A stretch of 52,077 nucleotides of DNA from an uncultured beta proteobacterium (GCA_903897925.1 CAIUDG010000103.1:1-52077), one strand, 5' to 3'; counted from the stretch's first letter, positions 25,167-36,199 are shown. The notes: generated by a model not told the origin, from the sequence alone. Numbers and translations: made by a program.

Positions 25167-27917
25167 ATGGCCATCAATATTCTTACCAAAATTTTCGGAA
25201 GCCGAAACGACCGTCTGCTCAAGCAATACCGCAACGTGGTGGCGCGCATCAACGCGATGGAGCCGCAGTTCGAAAAACTGAGTGACGAGGCGCTGAAAGC
25301 CAAAACCCAGGAATTCAAAGAGCGGGTGGCCAGCGGCACCGCCCTGGACGATATCCTCCCGGAGGCCTTTGCGGTGGTGCGCGAAGGCTCCAAGCGGGTG
25401 ATGAAAATGCGCCACTTCGACGTGCAGCTGCTGGGCGGCATGTCCCTGCACCACGGCAAAATTTCGGAAATGCGCACCGGTGAGGGCAAGACCCTGACCG
25501 CAACGCTGGCGGTGTACTTGAATGCTCTTACCGGCAAGGGCGTGCACGTGGTCACGGTGAATGATTACCTGGCCAGTCGCGACGCCCAGTGGATGGGGCG
25601 CCTGTACAACTTCCTTGGCCTGAGTGTCGGCATCAACCTGCCGCAGGCCGCGCGCGAAGAAAAACAGGCCGCCTACCAGGCCGACATCACCTACGGTACC
25701 AACAACGAATTCGGTTTCGACTACCTGCGTGACAACATGGTCTACGAGGTGGCAGACCGGGTTCAGCGTGGTCTCAATTACGCCATCGTCGATGAGGTCG
25801 ATTCCATTTTGATCGACGAGGCACGCACGCCGCTGATCATCAGCGGCCAGGCCGAAGACCACACCGAGATGTATGTGGCCATGAACAAGGTGGTGCCGCT
25901 GCTGACGCGCCAGGAAGGCGAAGCCGACCCGCACACCGGAGAAGGGGTCATTACGCCGGGCGACTTCACGCTGGACGAGAAATCGCACCAGGTGTTCCTG
26001 ACCGAGCGTGGCCATGAAAATGCCGAACGCCTGCTGGCCAGCCGGGGCCTGATTGCCGAAGGTGCGTCGCTGTACGACCCGGCCAACATCACGCTGATGC
26101 ACCACCTGTACGCCGCGTTGCGTGCCAACCACCTGTACCACCGCGACCAGCATTACGTGATCCAGCAGGGCGAAGTGGTGATCGTTGACGAATTCACCGG
26201 TCGCCTGATGACCGGCCGGCGCTGGAGCGACGGCCTGCACCAGGCCGTGGAAGCCAAGGAAGGCGTGGCGATCCAGGCGGAAAACCAGACCCTGGCCTCG
26301 ATTACCTTCCAGAACTATTTCCGCCTCTACAACCGCTTGTCCGGCATGACCGGTACCGCCGACACCGAGGCCTACGAGTTCCAGGAAATTTATGGCCTGG
26401 AAACCGTGGTGATTCCGCCCAACCGCATCAGCCGCCGCGAAGACCAGCTGGACCGGGTTTACAAGACCACGCGCGAAAAATACGAAGCCGCCATCAAGGA
26501 CATTCGCGAATGCCATGAGCGTGGCCAGCCAGTGCTGGTCGGCACCACTTCCATTGAAAATTCGGAAATCATTGCCCAGCTGCTCGAAAAGGAAAAGCTG
26601 CCGCACCAGGTGCTCAACGCCAAGCAGCATGCGCGCGAGGCCGACATTGTGGCGCAGGCCGGTCGTGCCGGCATGATCACCATTGCCACCAACATGGCCG
26701 GTCGCGGTACCGATATTGTGCTGGGCGGCAATATGGAAAAGGCACTGGAAGCCGTGCAGGCCGATGCGTCGCTGGACGACGCTGCGCGGGAAACCCAGGC
26801 GCAGGCCATCCGTGCCCAGTGGGCCACCGACCATGAAGCAGTCAAGGCGCTGGGCGGTTTGCGCATCATCGCGACCGAACGCCACGAATCGCGCCGGATC
26901 GACAACCAGCTGCGCGGCCGCTCCGGTCGCCAGGGCGACCCGGGTTCTTCGCGTTTCTACTTGAGCCTGGACGACGCGCTGATGCGCATTTTCGCGGGCG
27001 ACCGCGTCAAAGCCATCATGGACCGGCTGAAAATGCCCGACGGTGAAGCCATCGAAGCCGGTATCGTCACGCGCAGCATTGAAAGCGCACAGCGCAAGGT
27101 GGAAGCACGCAATTTCGACATGCGCAAGCAATTGCTGGAATACGACGACGTCTCCAATGACCAGCGCAAGGTGATTTACCAGCAACGCAATGCCATTCTC
27201 GACGCCCAAGACCTGGGCGCCCAGATCGCCTCCTTGCGCGAAGGCTGTTTCCACGACCTGGTGCGCCAGTATGTGCCGGTGGAAACCGTGGAAGAGCAGT
27301 GGGACATTGGCAGCCTGCAAAATGTGCTGGCGCAGGAGTGGCAGATCGTCCTGGACCTGAAGAAACAGGTCGAAGATGCCAATGCCATCGTTGATGAAGA
27401 CATTCTGAACACCGTAACGCAGGCCGCCAACGCTGCCTTTGCCGCCAAAGTGGAGCAAGTCGGTGATGAACACTTCACCCAGTTCGAACGCATGGTGCTG
27501 CTGCAGAGCATTGACACCCACTGGCGTGACCACCTGAGCGCGCTGGACTATCTGCGCCAGGGCATCCACCTGCGTGGTTATGCGCAAAAGCAGCCCAAGC
27601 AGGAATACAAGCGCGAAGCCTTTGAGTTGTTTGGCCAGCTGCTGGATTCGGTGAAAAACGATGTCACCCGGGTGCTGATGACGGTGCAAATCCAGTCCAG
27701 CCAGCAACTCGATGACGCGGCCCAGCAAATGGAAGCGCGGGCGGAAAGCATTGCCAACGTCACCTACAGCGCGCCGACCGAAACTGGCGAGGTGGAGACC
27801 ACGGTGGATGAACAGACCGTGCGTGCGGCCACGCCGGCCATGCGGGTCGGGCGCAATGAGCCATGCCCTTGTGGCAGCGGTAAAAAATACAAGCAGTGCC
27901 ACGGTAAGCTGGCATAA
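25167..27917 (+). CDS. secA: Preprotein translocase ATPase SecA
   Basis: SecA drives export through SecYEG. The 916-residue protein has full family length, with Walker A in [12 protein letters not shown], Walker B in [17 protein letters not shown], the motif [13 protein letters not shown], motif VI in [20 protein letters not shown], and the C-terminal zinc motif [13 protein letters not shown] that binds SecB. ATG 25167 has a poor ribosome binding site (GGAACCAGG is about 15-20 bases away). The 142-base leader contains no SecM-like arrest motif that I can recognise. The 262 bases after secA hold no gene; they contain the probable argJ promoter. Confidence 0.98.
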   Translation: MAINILTKIFGSRNDRLLKQYRNVVARINAMEPQFEKLSDEALKAKTQEFKERVASGTALDDILPEAFAVVREGSKRVMKMRHFDVQLLGGMSLHHGKISEMRTGEGKTLTATLAVYLNALTGKGVHVVTVNDYLASRDAQWMGRLYNFLGLSVGINLPQAAREEKQAAYQADITYGTNNEFGFDYLRDNMVYEVADRVQRGLNYAIVDEVDSILIDEARTPLIISGQAEDHTEMYVAMNKVVPLLTRQEGEADPHTGEGVITPGDFTLDEKSHQVFLTERGHENAERLLASRGLIAEGASLYDPANITLMHHLYAALRANHLYHRDQHYVIQQGEVVIVDEFTGRLMTGRRWSDGLHQAVEAKEGVAIQAENQTLASITFQNYFRLYNRLSGMTGTADTEAYEFQEIYGLETVVIPPNRISRREDQLDRVYKTTREKYEAAIKDIRECHERGQPVLVGTTSIENSEIIAQLLEKEKLPHQVLNAKQHAREADIVAQAGRAGMITIATNMAGRGTDIVLGGNMEKALEAVQADASLDDAARETQAQAIRAQWATDHEAVKALGGLRIIATERHESRRIDNQLRGRSGRQGDPGSSRFYLSLDDALMRIFAGDRVKAIMDRLKMPDGEAIEAGIVTRSIESAQRKVEARNFDMRKQLLEYDDVSNDQRKVIYQQRNAILDAQDLGAQIASLREGCFHDLVRQYVPVETVEEQWDIGSLQNVLAQEWQIVLDLKKQVEDANAIVDEDILNTVTQAANAAFAAKVEQVGDEHFTQFERMVLLQSIDTHWRDHLSALDYLRQGIHLRGYAQKQPKQEYKREAFELFGQLLDSVKNDVTRVLMTVQIQSSQQLDDAAQQMEARAESIANVTYSAPTETGEVETTVDEQTVRAATPAMRVGRNEPCPCGSGKKYKQCHGKLA

Positions 27918-28179
27918 GGCGACACCGCGGTCGGCGGACATCCGGGGCCGATCCATTGGCAAGATGGCGGGTGTCTGCCGCTGGCGCTGCGTGGGAGCTT
28001 GAAGCCGACATGTGAATGTCCCTGCGGTAGTGATAGGGCGACGAGGCTAGCAAGGGCGGTGCAGCCTGCAGGGGCAATATGTCCAGAATGGACTGTCGGG
28101 CTGATAAGATGCCGTGCTCTATTTTGCTGAGCCGATGGGGCTCGCAATTCTGTGTATTTCTGACGCCTGAAGGAAAACC

Positions 28180-29409
28180 ATGCCTGTGAATCTCCCGCTG
28201 CCCGACGCTGCTGCACTCTACCCGGTTGCCGGGCTGCGTATTGGTGTAACCGAAGCCGGCATTCGCAAAGTCGGTCGCAAAGACCTGACGGTGATGCTGC
28301 TGGACGCTGGCGCCAGCGTTTCCGGCGTTTTCACCAGCAACCGCTTTTGCGCAGCTCCGGTGCAGGTCTGCCGTGAGCACCTGGCCGGCGGCGAAGAAAT
28401 CCGCGCTTTGCTGATCAACACCGGCAATGCCAACGCCGGCACCGGCGCCGACGGCCTGGCCCGGGCCCGGCGCAGCTGCGACGCACTGGCCCAGCGCCTG
28501 GGCCTGACAGCGCAGCAGGTGCTGCCTTATTCCACCGGTGTGATCATGGAGACGTTGCCGGTGGAGCGCATCGAAGCCGGTTTGGATGCAGCCATCGCCG
28601 ACGCCCGCCCGGAGCACTGGTTGCGCGCCGCCGAAGGCATCATGACCACCGACACCCAGCCCAAGGCTTTCAGTGTGCAAGCCCAAATTGCCGGCCGGCA
28701 GATCACCGTGACCGGCATCAGCAAGGGGGCCGGCATGATCCGCCCGAATATGGCCACCATGCTGGGCTTTATCGCCACCGACGCCAATGTTGCGCCGGAA
28801 CTGATGAAAGCGCTGGCGCTGGCGCTGGCCGAATCCTCGTTCAACCGCGTCACGGTGGATGGCGATACATCCACCAACGACTCGTTGACCGTGATTGCTA
28901 CCAATCGCGCTGGCCATGCGCCGATCACCAGTTTGGATTCGGCAGACGGCCAGGCCCTGTTTGGCGCCATGCTGGAAGTGGCGCGCAAACTGGCCCAGGC
29001 GATCGTGCGCGACGGTGAGGGTGCCACCAAGTTCATCAGCGTGGTGGTGGAAGGCGGGCGTGATGCCGCCGAATGCCGTCTGGTGGCGTATGCTATCGCC
29101 CATTCGCCGCTGGTCAAGACCGCTTTCTTTGCCAGCGACCCCAACCTGGGGCGTATCCTGGCAGCAGTCGGCTACGCCGGCATCACCGATCTGGACCAGA
29201 CCGGCATCGACTTGCATCTGGACGAGGTGCTGGTGGCTACGCGCGGCGGGCGCAACCCGGATTACCGCGAAGAAGACGGTCAGCGCGTGATGAAGCAAAG
29301 CGAAATCACGGTGCGTGTCGGTCTGGGCCGGGGGCAGGCGAGCGACACCGTCTGGACCTGCGACCTGAGCCACGATTACGTCACCATCAATGCCGACTAC
29401 CGGTCTTGA
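28180..29409 (+). CDS. argJ: ArgJ, bifunctional ornithine acetyltransferase / N-acetylglutamate synthase
   Basis: ArgJ transfers the acetyl group from N-acetylornithine to glutamate, the cyclic route of arginine synthesis. The 409-residue precursor self-cleaves before a threonine; this is T193 in NMATMLGF, preceded by [20 protein letters not shown] and TGNANAGTG are typical of the alpha chain. AAGGA is 7 bases before ATG 28180. It ends 16 bases before the DUF815 ATPase gene. Confidence 0.97.
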   Translation: MPVNLPLPDAAALYPVAGLRIGVTEAGIRKVGRKDLTVMLLDAGASVSGVFTSNRFCAAPVQVCREHLAGGEEIRALLINTGNANAGTGADGLARARRSCDALAQRLGLTAQQVLPYSTGVIMETLPVERIEAGLDAAIADARPEHWLRAAEGIMTTDTQPKAFSVQAQIAGRQITVTGISKGAGMIRPNMATMLGFIATDANVAPELMKALALALAESSFNRVTVDGDTSTNDSLTVIATNRAGHAPITSLDSADGQALFGAMLEVARKLAQAIVRDGEGATKFISVVVEGGRDAAECRLVAYAIAHSPLVKTAFFASDPNLGRILAAVGYAGITDLDQTGIDLHLDEVLVATRGGRNPDYREEDGQRVMKQSEITVRVGLGRGQASDTVWTCDLSHDYVTINADYRS

Positions 29410-29425
29410 CAGGAGTGTTGTGCGC

Positions 29426-30304
29426 ATGAATGACCGTTTCGACCAGTTTCTCGCGCGTGCCGAGTTGTTTATGGCGCGGGTTGAGGCCTCGCTGCCGCAC
29501 CGCCTGGAGCAGCCGGACTGGAATGCCTCGATTGCCTTCCGTTATCGCCGGCGTTCGTCCGGCCAGGGCGTGATTGCCCCGGTGCAGCATGTCGGCGTGA
29601 TGGCGCTGGAAGATTTGCAGGAAATCGACGGACAAAAAGAAAAAATCCAGCGCAATACGGCGCAATTTGTGCGCGGCGCCGGTGCCAACAACGTCTTGCT
29701 CACTGGCGCCCGTGGCACCGGCAAGTCTTCGCTGATTCGCGCCTGTCTGCACGCCTATGCAGCGCAGGGCTTGCGCCTGATTGAAGTGGACAAGGCCGAT
29801 CTGGTGGACCTGCCTGACCTGGTGGAACTGGTGGCCCAGCGCCCGGAAAAGTTCATTGTGTTTTGCGATGACTTGAGTTTTGACGATGGTGAACCGGGCT
29901 ACAAGGCGCTGAAATCGGTGCTTGATGGCTCAGTGGCTGCGGCAACCGCCAATGTGCTGATCTACGCCACCAGCAACCGGCGCCACCTGCTGCCGGAATA
30001 CATGTCGGAAAACCTCAGCTACACCCACACCGAGGATGGTGAAGTCCATCCGGGGGAGGGCGTGGAAGAAAAAATATCCCTGTCCGAGCGTTTTGGTCTG
30101 TGGGTCAGCTTCTATCCGTTTTCCCAGGACGAATACCTGCACATCGCATTTCAGTGGCTGTCGGTGCTGGGCCTGCCCGCCGCCGAGATCGAAGCAGCGC
30201 GCCCGCATGCCTTGCTGTGGGCGTTGGAGCGTGGTTCGCGCAGTGGCCGGGTCGCCTGGCAGTTTGCCCGCGACTATGCTGGGCGCCAGTCGCTGGAAGC
30301 ATGA
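29426..30304 (+). CDS. DUF815 AAA+ ATPase
   Basis: The 292-residue protein has a P-loop GARGTGKSS (about 94-102), Walker B IVFCDDLSFDD and a sensor region IYATSNRRHLLPE, and belongs to the DUF815 group of AAA+ proteins. The family's biochemical role is not known. ATG 29426 has AGGAG about 10 bases upstream. It overlaps mutT by ATGA and lies in the argJ-DUF815-mutT unit conserved in betaproteobacteria. Confidence 0.92.
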   Translation: MNDRFDQFLARAELFMARVEASLPHRLEQPDWNASIAFRYRRRSSGQGVIAPVQHVGVMALEDLQEIDGQKEKIQRNTAQFVRGAGANNVLLTGARGTGKSSLIRACLHAYAAQGLRLIEVDKADLVDLPDLVELVAQRPEKFIVFCDDLSFDDGEPGYKALKSVLDGSVAAATANVLIYATSNRRHLLPEYMSENLSYTHTEDGEVHPGEGVEEKISLSERFGLWVSFYPFSQDEYLHIAFQWLSVLGLPAAEIEAARPHALLWALERGSRSGRVAWQFARDYAGRQSLEA

Positions 30305-30771
30305 CGCCAGCAACGCCCTTGCGGGCGGACCCGCAAATCGCGCGCACCGGTGCCCCCGACCGGCCAGTGACGGAAGTCGCTGTCGGCGTGCTGCTGCGCA
30401 GCGACGCCAGTTTCCTGCTGTGCACCCGCCCGCCGGGCAAGGTGTATGCCGGTTATTGGGAGTTTCCTGGCGGCAAGATTGAAACTGGTGAATCGGTGCA
30501 GCAGGCCTTGCGGCGCGAACTGCAGGAAGAACTGGGTATCGACATTGGCGCTGCAGTGCCTTGGCGCGAGTCACTGGTTGACTATCCGCATGCGCTGGTG
30601 CGGCTGCATTTCTGCAAGGTGTACGACTGGCGCGGGGAGCTGAGCATGCGCGAAGCCCAGCAGGCGGCGTGGCAGCAGTTGCCGGTCACGGTGGCGCCGG
30701 TGTTGGCCGGCACCTTGCCGGTGCTGGAATGGCTGCGTGCAGAACGCAGCGCAGCCGACGGAACTTACTGA
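30301..30771 (+). CDS. mutT: MutT, 8-oxo-dGTP diphosphatase
   Basis: MutT removes oxidised guanine nucleotides from the pool. The 156-residue protein carries a complete Nudix box at about 57-79 (GGKIETGESV ending REL-x-EELG). The start at 30301 overlaps the DUF815 stop. Its stop codon overlaps the end of yacG on the other strand by 7 bases. Residues 1-22 precede the fold and are not conserved in shorter homologues. Confidence 0.93.
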   Translation: MTPATPLRADPQIARTGAPDRPVTEVAVGVLLRSDASFLLCTRPPGKVYAGYWEFPGGKIETGESVQQALRRELQEELGIDIGAAVPWRESLVDYPHALVRLHFCKVYDWRGELSMREAQQAAWQQLPVTVAPVLAGTLPVLEWLRAERSAADGTY

Positions 30772-30971
30772 AGTTTGGGGTCGCCGAACAAGGCGTCTTC
30801 TGGCGGTGCTTCGGTCGGCACCCGGAACGATTCGCTGGCCCAGGCGCCCAGGTCATGGTGTTTGCAGCGTTCGCAGCAGAACGGTCGGTAGGGGTTGCTG
30901 GGGGCGTAGACGCTGTCACCCCGGCAGCTTGGGCAGGTCACGATTTTCTCGGCAGAGGAAGGCAGCACCAC
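30765..30971 (-). CDS. yacG: DNA gyrase inhibitor YacG
   Basis: YacG is a small zinc protein that binds GyrB and inhibits gyrase. The 68-residue product has the four zinc cysteines C13, C16, C32 and C36 (CPSC and CCERC) and the RPFCCERCK core, with an acidic tail. It is the last gene in the minus-strand pilB-to-yacG unit, 15 bases after zapD. Confidence 0.93.
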   Translation of the reverse strand: MVLPSSAEKIVTCPSCRGDSVYAPSNPYRPFCCERCKHHDLGAWASESFRVPTEAPPEDALFGDPKLQ

Positions 30972-30986
30972 AAAACTCCCCAGTGC

Positions 30987-31742
30987 TCAGGAGCACAGCG
31001 CCAGTTCGAATGCGCCGTCCGCATTGCTGGCGTGCAGGCGATCGTCCGCGTCGTGGCGCATCAGGCGGATTGACACCATCAGGCGATTGCCGCTGATTTC
31101 GGGAATCATTTCCAGTGCCGGATCGAGTGCCAGACGCAGCAGCTGGAAAGTGCGGCCCTGGGGCAGGTTTTGCTGGAACTGGCCGCCCACGGCAACCACT
31201 TTTTGCGGTGAACCGGAGTCACGCAGCATTTTCAGCAGCAGGTGGATCGACTCGGCCAGAGGCGCCAGGGTGCTGGCCCAGCGGTGCAGGTCGGCCATGC
31301 GTTTTTCGGGCTCTTTGTGTTGCCAGGCGAAATAGGCCGGCAGGTCAAACTCGCAGGTGCCGCCGGGTATGCCGACCCGGCTGCGGATGCTCATCAGCCA
31401 GTCGTTTTCCGTTAAAGACTGGCCGGCTTTGCCGGGCGTGGCATTCAAGCCCTCGAAACAGCCTTCGACCTGGGCGATGACCTTGTCCAGCACGGATTCG
31501 GCAATGGCAGGATTGCCCCGGTAGCTGTTGAGAATCTGCTTTTGTTTTTCCAGGTCTTTCATCACGTCCGACTTCAGGTCGGCACGGGCACCCACATCCA
31601 TGACTTCAAAAATTGTCGTCAGGGCGAAGTGGTGGTCCAGCGGGGCTTGGCGTCCCATCAGAGTGGCCAAACGCAGGAACAAGTGCTCCAGACGCAGGTA
31701 AGTGCGAATGCGTTCGTTGAAGGGATATTCGTAAAGAATCAC
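30987..31742 (-). CDS. zapD: ZapD, FtsZ-bundling division protein
   Basis: ZapD (YacF) cross-links FtsZ filaments at the septum. The 251-residue protein begins MILYEYPFNERIRTYLRLEH, the conserved N-terminus; the helical half contains TTIFEVMDVGARADLKSDVM and the beta half ends with VSIRLMRHDADDRL. It lies between coaE (22 bases) and yacG, the order also seen in E. coli. Confidence 0.96.
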   Translation of the reverse strand: MILYEYPFNERIRTYLRLEHLFLRLATLMGRQAPLDHHFALTTIFEVMDVGARADLKSDVMKDLEKQKQILNSYRGNPAIAESVLDKVIAQVEGCFEGLNATPGKAGQSLTENDWLMSIRSRVGIPGGTCEFDLPAYFAWQHKEPEKRMADLHRWASTLAPLAESIHLLLKMLRDSGSPQKVVAVGGQFQQNLPQGRTFQLLRLALDPALEMIPEISGNRLMVSIRLMRHDADDRLHASNADGAFELALCS

Positions 31743-31764
31743 GCTGTATTTTCCGGTGGCCGAA

Positions 31765-32370
31765 TCATAGCCGGAACTGTTGCCAAAATTCGGCCACCAG
31801 GCCCTTCAAATGCAGCAAATCGATGCCGTCGTTGAATAGCACGGCGTCGGCGGCGGCCAGACGCTGGCTGCGGCTGGCCTGTGCCTCGATAATTTTTTGT
31901 ACCGCTTGCGCGCTCAGGCCGCTGCGCTGCACCACGCGCGCTATTTGGGTTGCCGGCAGGCAGTCCACTACCAGAACGCGCTGCAGTGTTTTTCGCCAGT
32001 GGCCGGATTCGACCAGCAGGGGAATGTCGAACACAATGCAGGCCGCCCGGGCCTGTTCGGCCTGCGCCGCCTGTTGCGCAATTTCTTGCTGCACCAGCGG
32101 GTGAATAATGGCTTCGAGCCGGGCCTTGGCCGCAGCGTCGGAGAACACCAGGGTGCGCATCGCGGCGCGATCGAGTCCGTCTTGCGGGTGCAGCAGGTGG
32201 CTGCCGAACTGGGCGGCAATCTGTGGCAATGCGGCCCCCCGGGCGGCGGTGCAGGCACGCGCAATGGCATCTGCGTCAATCACCCAGGCGCCGTGTTCGG
32301 CCAGCAGGCTGGCGACCGTGCTCTTGCCACTGCCGATGCCGCCGGTCAGTCCGAGATGCAGGGCGACCAT
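31765..32370 (-). CDS. coaE: Dephospho-CoA kinase
   Basis: CoaE performs the last step of coenzyme A synthesis, phosphorylating the ribose of dephospho-CoA. The 201-residue protein has the P-loop GGIGSGKST, the substrate motif VIDADAIAR, and the lid segment VVQRSGLSAQ. It starts 9 bases after pilD, in the same unit. Confidence 0.96.
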   Translation of the reverse strand: MVALHLGLTGGIGSGKSTVASLLAEHGAWVIDADAIARACTAARGAALPQIAAQFGSHLLHPQDGLDRAAMRTLVFSDAAAKARLEAIIHPLVQQEIAQQAAQAEQARAACIVFDIPLLVESGHWRKTLQRVLVVDCLPATQIARVVQRSGLSAQAVQKIIEAQASRSQRLAAADAVLFNDGIDLLHLKGLVAEFWQQFRL

Positions 32371-32379
32371 GCGTCGACC

Positions 32380-33225
32380 TTAGAGTCCGACCGCCTGGCG
32401 CAGCGTTTGGGGGTCAAAAAACAGTGCGCAGAAACCGGCGCCTGCCAGAAACGGGCCGAACGGGATGTAGCCGCCTTCCCGCAGTTTGGCGTTGATTTTC
32501 AGGGCGATACCGACCACTGCACCAATGCAGGAGGCCAGCAGAATGATGGGGATCAGGGTTTGCCAGCCAAACCAGGCACCCAGGGCGGCAAACAACTTGA
32601 AGTCGCCATAGCCCATGCCTTCTTTGCCGGTCACCAGCTTGAAGCCCCAGTACACCAGCCACAGCGACATATAGCCGGCCACGGCGCCCCAGAGCGCATC
32701 CGGCAAGTTCAGCGGAATCCATTGCAGGGCGGCGGCAATCAGCCCCATCCAGGTCAGCGGCAGCGTCAGGTCGTCGGGCAGCAGGGTGGTGTCCCAGTCG
32801 ATCAAGGCCAGGGCCAGTAGCACCGCGGAAAACGCGCACCAGGCCAGACCGGTGCTGTTGACGCCGTAGCGTGATCCGCAATACGCGAACAGGCCGGCCA
32901 GCGCCAGTTCGACAAGCGGATAGCGTGGACTGATACCGGCTTTGCAGCTGGCGCATTGGCCGCGCAAAAACAGGTAGCTGAGGACCGGAATATTTTCGTA
33001 CCAGGTGATGGCATGGCCGCAGTGCGGGCAGCGCGAGCGCGGAACCACCAGGTTGAATGGGGCGGTTTCGGGCAAGGTATTGCCGGCCATGTCGGCGGCA
33101 TCACGCGCCCACTGCTGTTCCAGCATTTTGGGCAAACGGTAGACCACCACATTGAGGAAGCTACCGATCAAAAGGCCGAGCAGGCCGAGCAGGCTGGTGT
33201 CCAGCCAAGGCAATCCAGAAAGCAT
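32380..33225 (-). CDS. pilD: Type IV prepilin peptidase / N-methyltransferase
   Basis: PilD cleaves and N-methylates prepilins at the inner membrane. The 281-residue protein has the two CxxC pairs (CPHC, CASC) of the cytoplasmic zinc loop and the two catalytic aspartate motifs, LIDWDTTLLPDD and GYGDFKLFAALG, among about eight membrane helices. Start and pilC stop overlap (TAATG). No prepilin gene is in the window. Confidence 0.96.
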   Translation of the reverse strand: MLSGLPWLDTSLLGLLGLLIGSFLNVVVYRLPKMLEQQWARDAADMAGNTLPETAPFNLVVPRSRCPHCGHAITWYENIPVLSYLFLRGQCASCKAGISPRYPLVELALAGLFAYCGSRYGVNSTGLAWCAFSAVLLALALIDWDTTLLPDDLTLPLTWMGLIAAALQWIPLNLPDALWGAVAGYMSLWLVYWGFKLVTGKEGMGYGDFKLFAALGAWFGWQTLIPIILLASCIGAVVGIALKINAKLREGGYIPFGPFLAGAGFCALFFDPQTLRQAVGL

Positions 33226-34442
33226 TACACCACTTGACCCAGTTTGAAAATTGGCAGGTACATGGCGACGACGATACCACCGATTACGGTACCCAGAATC
33301 ACGATGATGATGGGCTCCATCAGGCTGGAAATACCGGCCACCATGTCGTCCACTTCGGCTTCATAAAAGTCGGCACATTTGCCCAGCATGTGGTCGATTG
33401 AACCGGACTCTTCGCCGATGGCGCACATCTGCAGCACCATGGACGGAAACAGATTGGCGTTGCCCATGGCAGCGGTCAGCCCGGTGCCGGTGGAGACTTC
33501 CTGCTGAATCTTGAGCGTGGCCTCCGCGTATACCGCGTTGCCGGCAGCACCGCCGACCGAATCCAGGGCTTCCACCAGCGGAACGCCTGCGGCAAACATG
33601 GTTGACAAGGTACGGGTCCAGCGGGCGATACAGGATTTGTCGACCAGTACGCCAAAAATGGGCATCTTGCGCAGCAAACGGTCCATGAAGGCTTGCATCT
33701 GTACATTGCGCTTCCAGGACTGCAGGAAAAAATAGATGCCGCCGCCCAGGCCGCCGAAGATCAGATACCAGTACTTGACAAAAAACTCGCTCATGGCGAT
33801 GACGATCAATGTGGGGGCCGGCAACTCGCCACCGAAGGAGGCAAACACCTGTTTGAAGGAAGGCACCACAAAAATCATGATGACGGTTACCACCACAAAG
33901 GCGACGATCAGCACCGTGATGGGATACATCAGGGCCGATTTGATTTTTGACTTGATGGCTTCGGTCTTCTCCATGTACACCGCCAGCCGGTCCAGCAGCT
34001 GGTCCAGAATACCGGCGGATTCACCGGCTTCAATCAGGTTGCAGTACAGGTTGTCGAAGTAGACCGGGTATTTGCGGAACGCCGTGCTCAGTGAAGTGCC
34101 GGTTTCAACGTCGCCACGGATGTCGTGGAGCAGTTTGGTGACGCTTGGGTTGGTGTTGCCACGGCCGACGATGTCGAAGGCTTGCAGCAGCGGCACACCG
34201 GCTTTCATCATGGTCGCCAGCTGGCGTGTGAACAGTGCCAGATCCTTGGGCTTGATGGACTTGCCTGAGCGCATGCGGCGCTGTTTGATTTTGGTTGGCG
34301 TCACGCCCTGGCGCCGCAGCGTCGACTTGACCTGGTTTTCGCCATTGGCGCGAATTTCACCGCGCACCTGTTTGCCGTTCTTGTCCTTACCTTCCCACTC
34401 GAAGACTGCGTCTTTGTTGTCAGCCGCTTTGGTAGTCGCCAT
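33225..34442 (-). CDS. pilC: Type IV pilus inner-membrane platform protein
   Basis: PilC is the membrane platform that couples the ATPase to pilus growth. The 405-residue protein has two copies of the T2SSF domain (about 70-195 and 275-395), each followed by helices. Conserved stretches are FTRQLATMMKAGVPLLQAFD and WTRTLSTMFAAGVPLVEALD. It begins 20 bases after pilB. Confidence 0.96.
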   Translation of the reverse strand: MATTKAADNKDAVFEWEGKDKNGKQVRGEIRANGENQVKSTLRRQGVTPTKIKQRRMRSGKSIKPKDLALFTRQLATMMKAGVPLLQAFDIVGRGNTNPSVTKLLHDIRGDVETGTSLSTAFRKYPVYFDNLYCNLIEAGESAGILDQLLDRLAVYMEKTEAIKSKIKSALMYPITVLIVAFVVVTVIMIFVVPSFKQVFASFGGELPAPTLIVIAMSEFFVKYWYLIFGGLGGGIYFFLQSWKRNVQMQAFMDRLLRKMPIFGVLVDKSCIARWTRTLSTMFAAGVPLVEALDSVGGAAGNAVYAEATLKIQQEVSTGTGLTAAMGNANLFPSMVLQMCAIGEESGSIDHMLGKCADFYEAEVDDMVAGISSLMEPIIIVILGTVIGGIVVAMYLPIFKLGQVV

Positions 34443-34462
34443 AAGGTTTCCTGGTTTTCGCT

Positions 34463-36199
34463 TTATTCGTTGGTGACAGCCAGCACTTCTTCGAGCGAAG
34501 TCAGGCCGAGCTTCACCTTACGCAAACCGGATTGGCGCAGGGAACGCACGCCTTCCAGTTCCGATTGCTTGGCAACGTCGAGGGCACTGGCGTCGGCCAG
34601 GATCAGGCGTTGAATGGTCTCGGTGATGGGCATTACCTGATAGATGCCAACGCGCCCCTTGTAGCCAAGATTGCAGGAAGAGCAGCCCACCGCATGGTAG
34701 GGCTGCCAGCTGCCATCGAGGTCGGATGCTTCAAAGCCGGCATCCAGCAGGGCCTGCCGCGGAATGTCGGTGGGCTGGCGGCAGTTGTTGCACAAGCGGC
34801 GCGCCAGGCGCTGGGCCGTGATCAGAATTACGCTGGATGCAATATTGAACGGCTGTATGCCCATGTTGCGCAGGCGCGTCAGGGTGGCCGGTGCATCGTT
34901 GGTGTGCAGGGTGGATAGCACCAGGTGGCCGGTTTGCGCCGCCTTGATCGAGATGTCCGCGGTTTCCAGGTCGCGAATTTCACCGACCATGATGATGTCT
35001 GGGTCCTGGCGCAGAAACGATTTGAGGGCCGCGGCAAAGGTGAGGCCGGCCTTTTCATTGACGTTGACCTGGTTGACGCCGGGCAAATTGATTTCCGAGG
35101 GGTCTTCCGCCGTGGCGATGTTGACACCCGGCTGGTTCAGCAGATTCAGGCAGGTGTAGAGCGAAACGGTTTTGCCGGAGCCGGTTGGCCCGGTGACCAG
35201 GATCATGCCGTAGGGCCTGGCGATGGCTTTGAGCAGGCGCTCTTTTTCTTCGGGCTCGTAACCCAGCGCGTCGATGCCCAGCTTGGCGCTGCTGGGGTCA
35301 AGAATACGGATAACGATTTTTTCGCCAAACAGGGTCGGCAGGGTGCTGACGCGGAAGTCGATGACACGGTCCGGACCGACCTTGAGTTTCATGCGGCCAT
35401 CTTGCGGAACGCGTTTCTCGGAGATGTCCATCCGCGAGATCACCTTGATGCGCGACGCCAGCTTGTCTTTGATGGCGACCGGCGGGCTGGCGATTTCACG
35501 CAACTGGCCGTCAATGCGGAAGCGCACGCGGTAAGTGTGTTCGTAGGGTTCGAAGTGCAGGTCCGAGGCGCGCATGCCGAAGGCATCGAGCAGCATTTTT
35601 TGCAAAAAGCGCACCACTGGCGCGTCTTCCACTTCCGCCGTGGCGGCCTGGCTGGTTTCGGTGACGGCTTCGGCGGCGTTTTCGTCGAACTCAAAGTCGC
35701 CGCCAATGATGTCTTCCACGGCTTCGGAAGCGGAAACCGAGTTGGCTTCGACAATTTTGGAAATTTTGTCGTATTCGGCAATGATCCAGTCCACGCCCAT
35801 CTGGGTGGCGAACTTGATTTTTTCCGCGGCACGCTGGTCTGAGGGGTCTGCGGTGGCTACCAACAGGCGGTTGTTGCGCTTGCTGAGCACCACCAGCCGG
35901 AAATCCTGGCAGGTTTTCTGGTCCAGCAGGCCTTTGGGCAGGCGCTGCGGGTCGAGCGCGTCCAGGTTGACCAGCGGCGCTGCAAAGGCGTGCGACAGTG
36001 TATGTGCCAGGTCGGCCGCGGACACTACGCCAGAGCCGACCAGTTCGGCAATGAAACTGGTTTTGTTGGCGATTGATTTGGCGTAAATTTCTTCAGCCGA
36101 TTTTTGCCCCAGTTTGCCGGCCGCCACCATGGCGCGACCTATTCCGGGCAAGGCGACGGAAGCAGAATCTTGTAGCAGTGATTCGACGGCGGAACTCAT
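34463..36199 (-). CDS. pilB: Type IV pilus assembly ATPase
   Basis: PilB powers pilus extension. The 578-residue hexameric ATPase has an N-terminal MshEN-like domain, Walker A GPTGSGKT, the Asp box and Walker B in PDIIMVGEIRDLETA, the His box GHLVLSTLHTNDA and the tetracysteine zinc motif (CNNC, CSSC). ATG 36199 gives MSSAVESLLQ; a TTG eight codons upstream is less likely. No good Shine-Dalgarno is seen. It heads the unit pilB-pilC-pilD-coaE-zapD-yacG. Confidence 0.96.
   Translation of the reverse strand: MSSAVESLLQDSASVALPGIGRAMVAAGKLGQKSAEEIYAKSIANKTSFIAELVGSGVVSAADLAHTLSHAFAAPLVNLDALDPQRLPKGLLDQKTCQDFRLVVLSKRNNRLLVATADPSDQRAAEKIKFATQMGVDWIIAEYDKISKIVEANSVSASEAVEDIIGGDFEFDENAAEAVTETSQAATAEVEDAPVVRFLQKMLLDAFGMRASDLHFEPYEHTYRVRFRIDGQLREIASPPVAIKDKLASRIKVISRMDISEKRVPQDGRMKLKVGPDRVIDFRVSTLPTLFGEKIVIRILDPSSAKLGIDALGYEPEEKERLLKAIARPYGMILVTGPTGSGKTVSLYTCLNLLNQPGVNIATAEDPSEINLPGVNQVNVNEKAGLTFAAALKSFLRQDPDIIMVGEIRDLETADISIKAAQTGHLVLSTLHTNDAPATLTRLRNMGIQPFNIASSVILITAQRLARRLCNNCRQPTDIPRQALLDAGFEASDLDGSWQPYHAVGCSSCNLGYKGRVGIYQVMPITETIQRLILADASALDVAKQSELEGVRSLRQSGLRKVKLGLTSLEEVLAVTNE

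Noticed and set aside
25051..25281. Leader peptide overlapping the start of secA, SecM-like
   Set aside because: It begins with TTG, lacks a ribosome binding site and a recognisable arrest motif, and most of it is the shifted frame of secA.
25047..27962. 971-codon minus-strand frame opposite secA
   Set aside because: Shadow of the secA reading frame; the plus strand contains every SecA motif.
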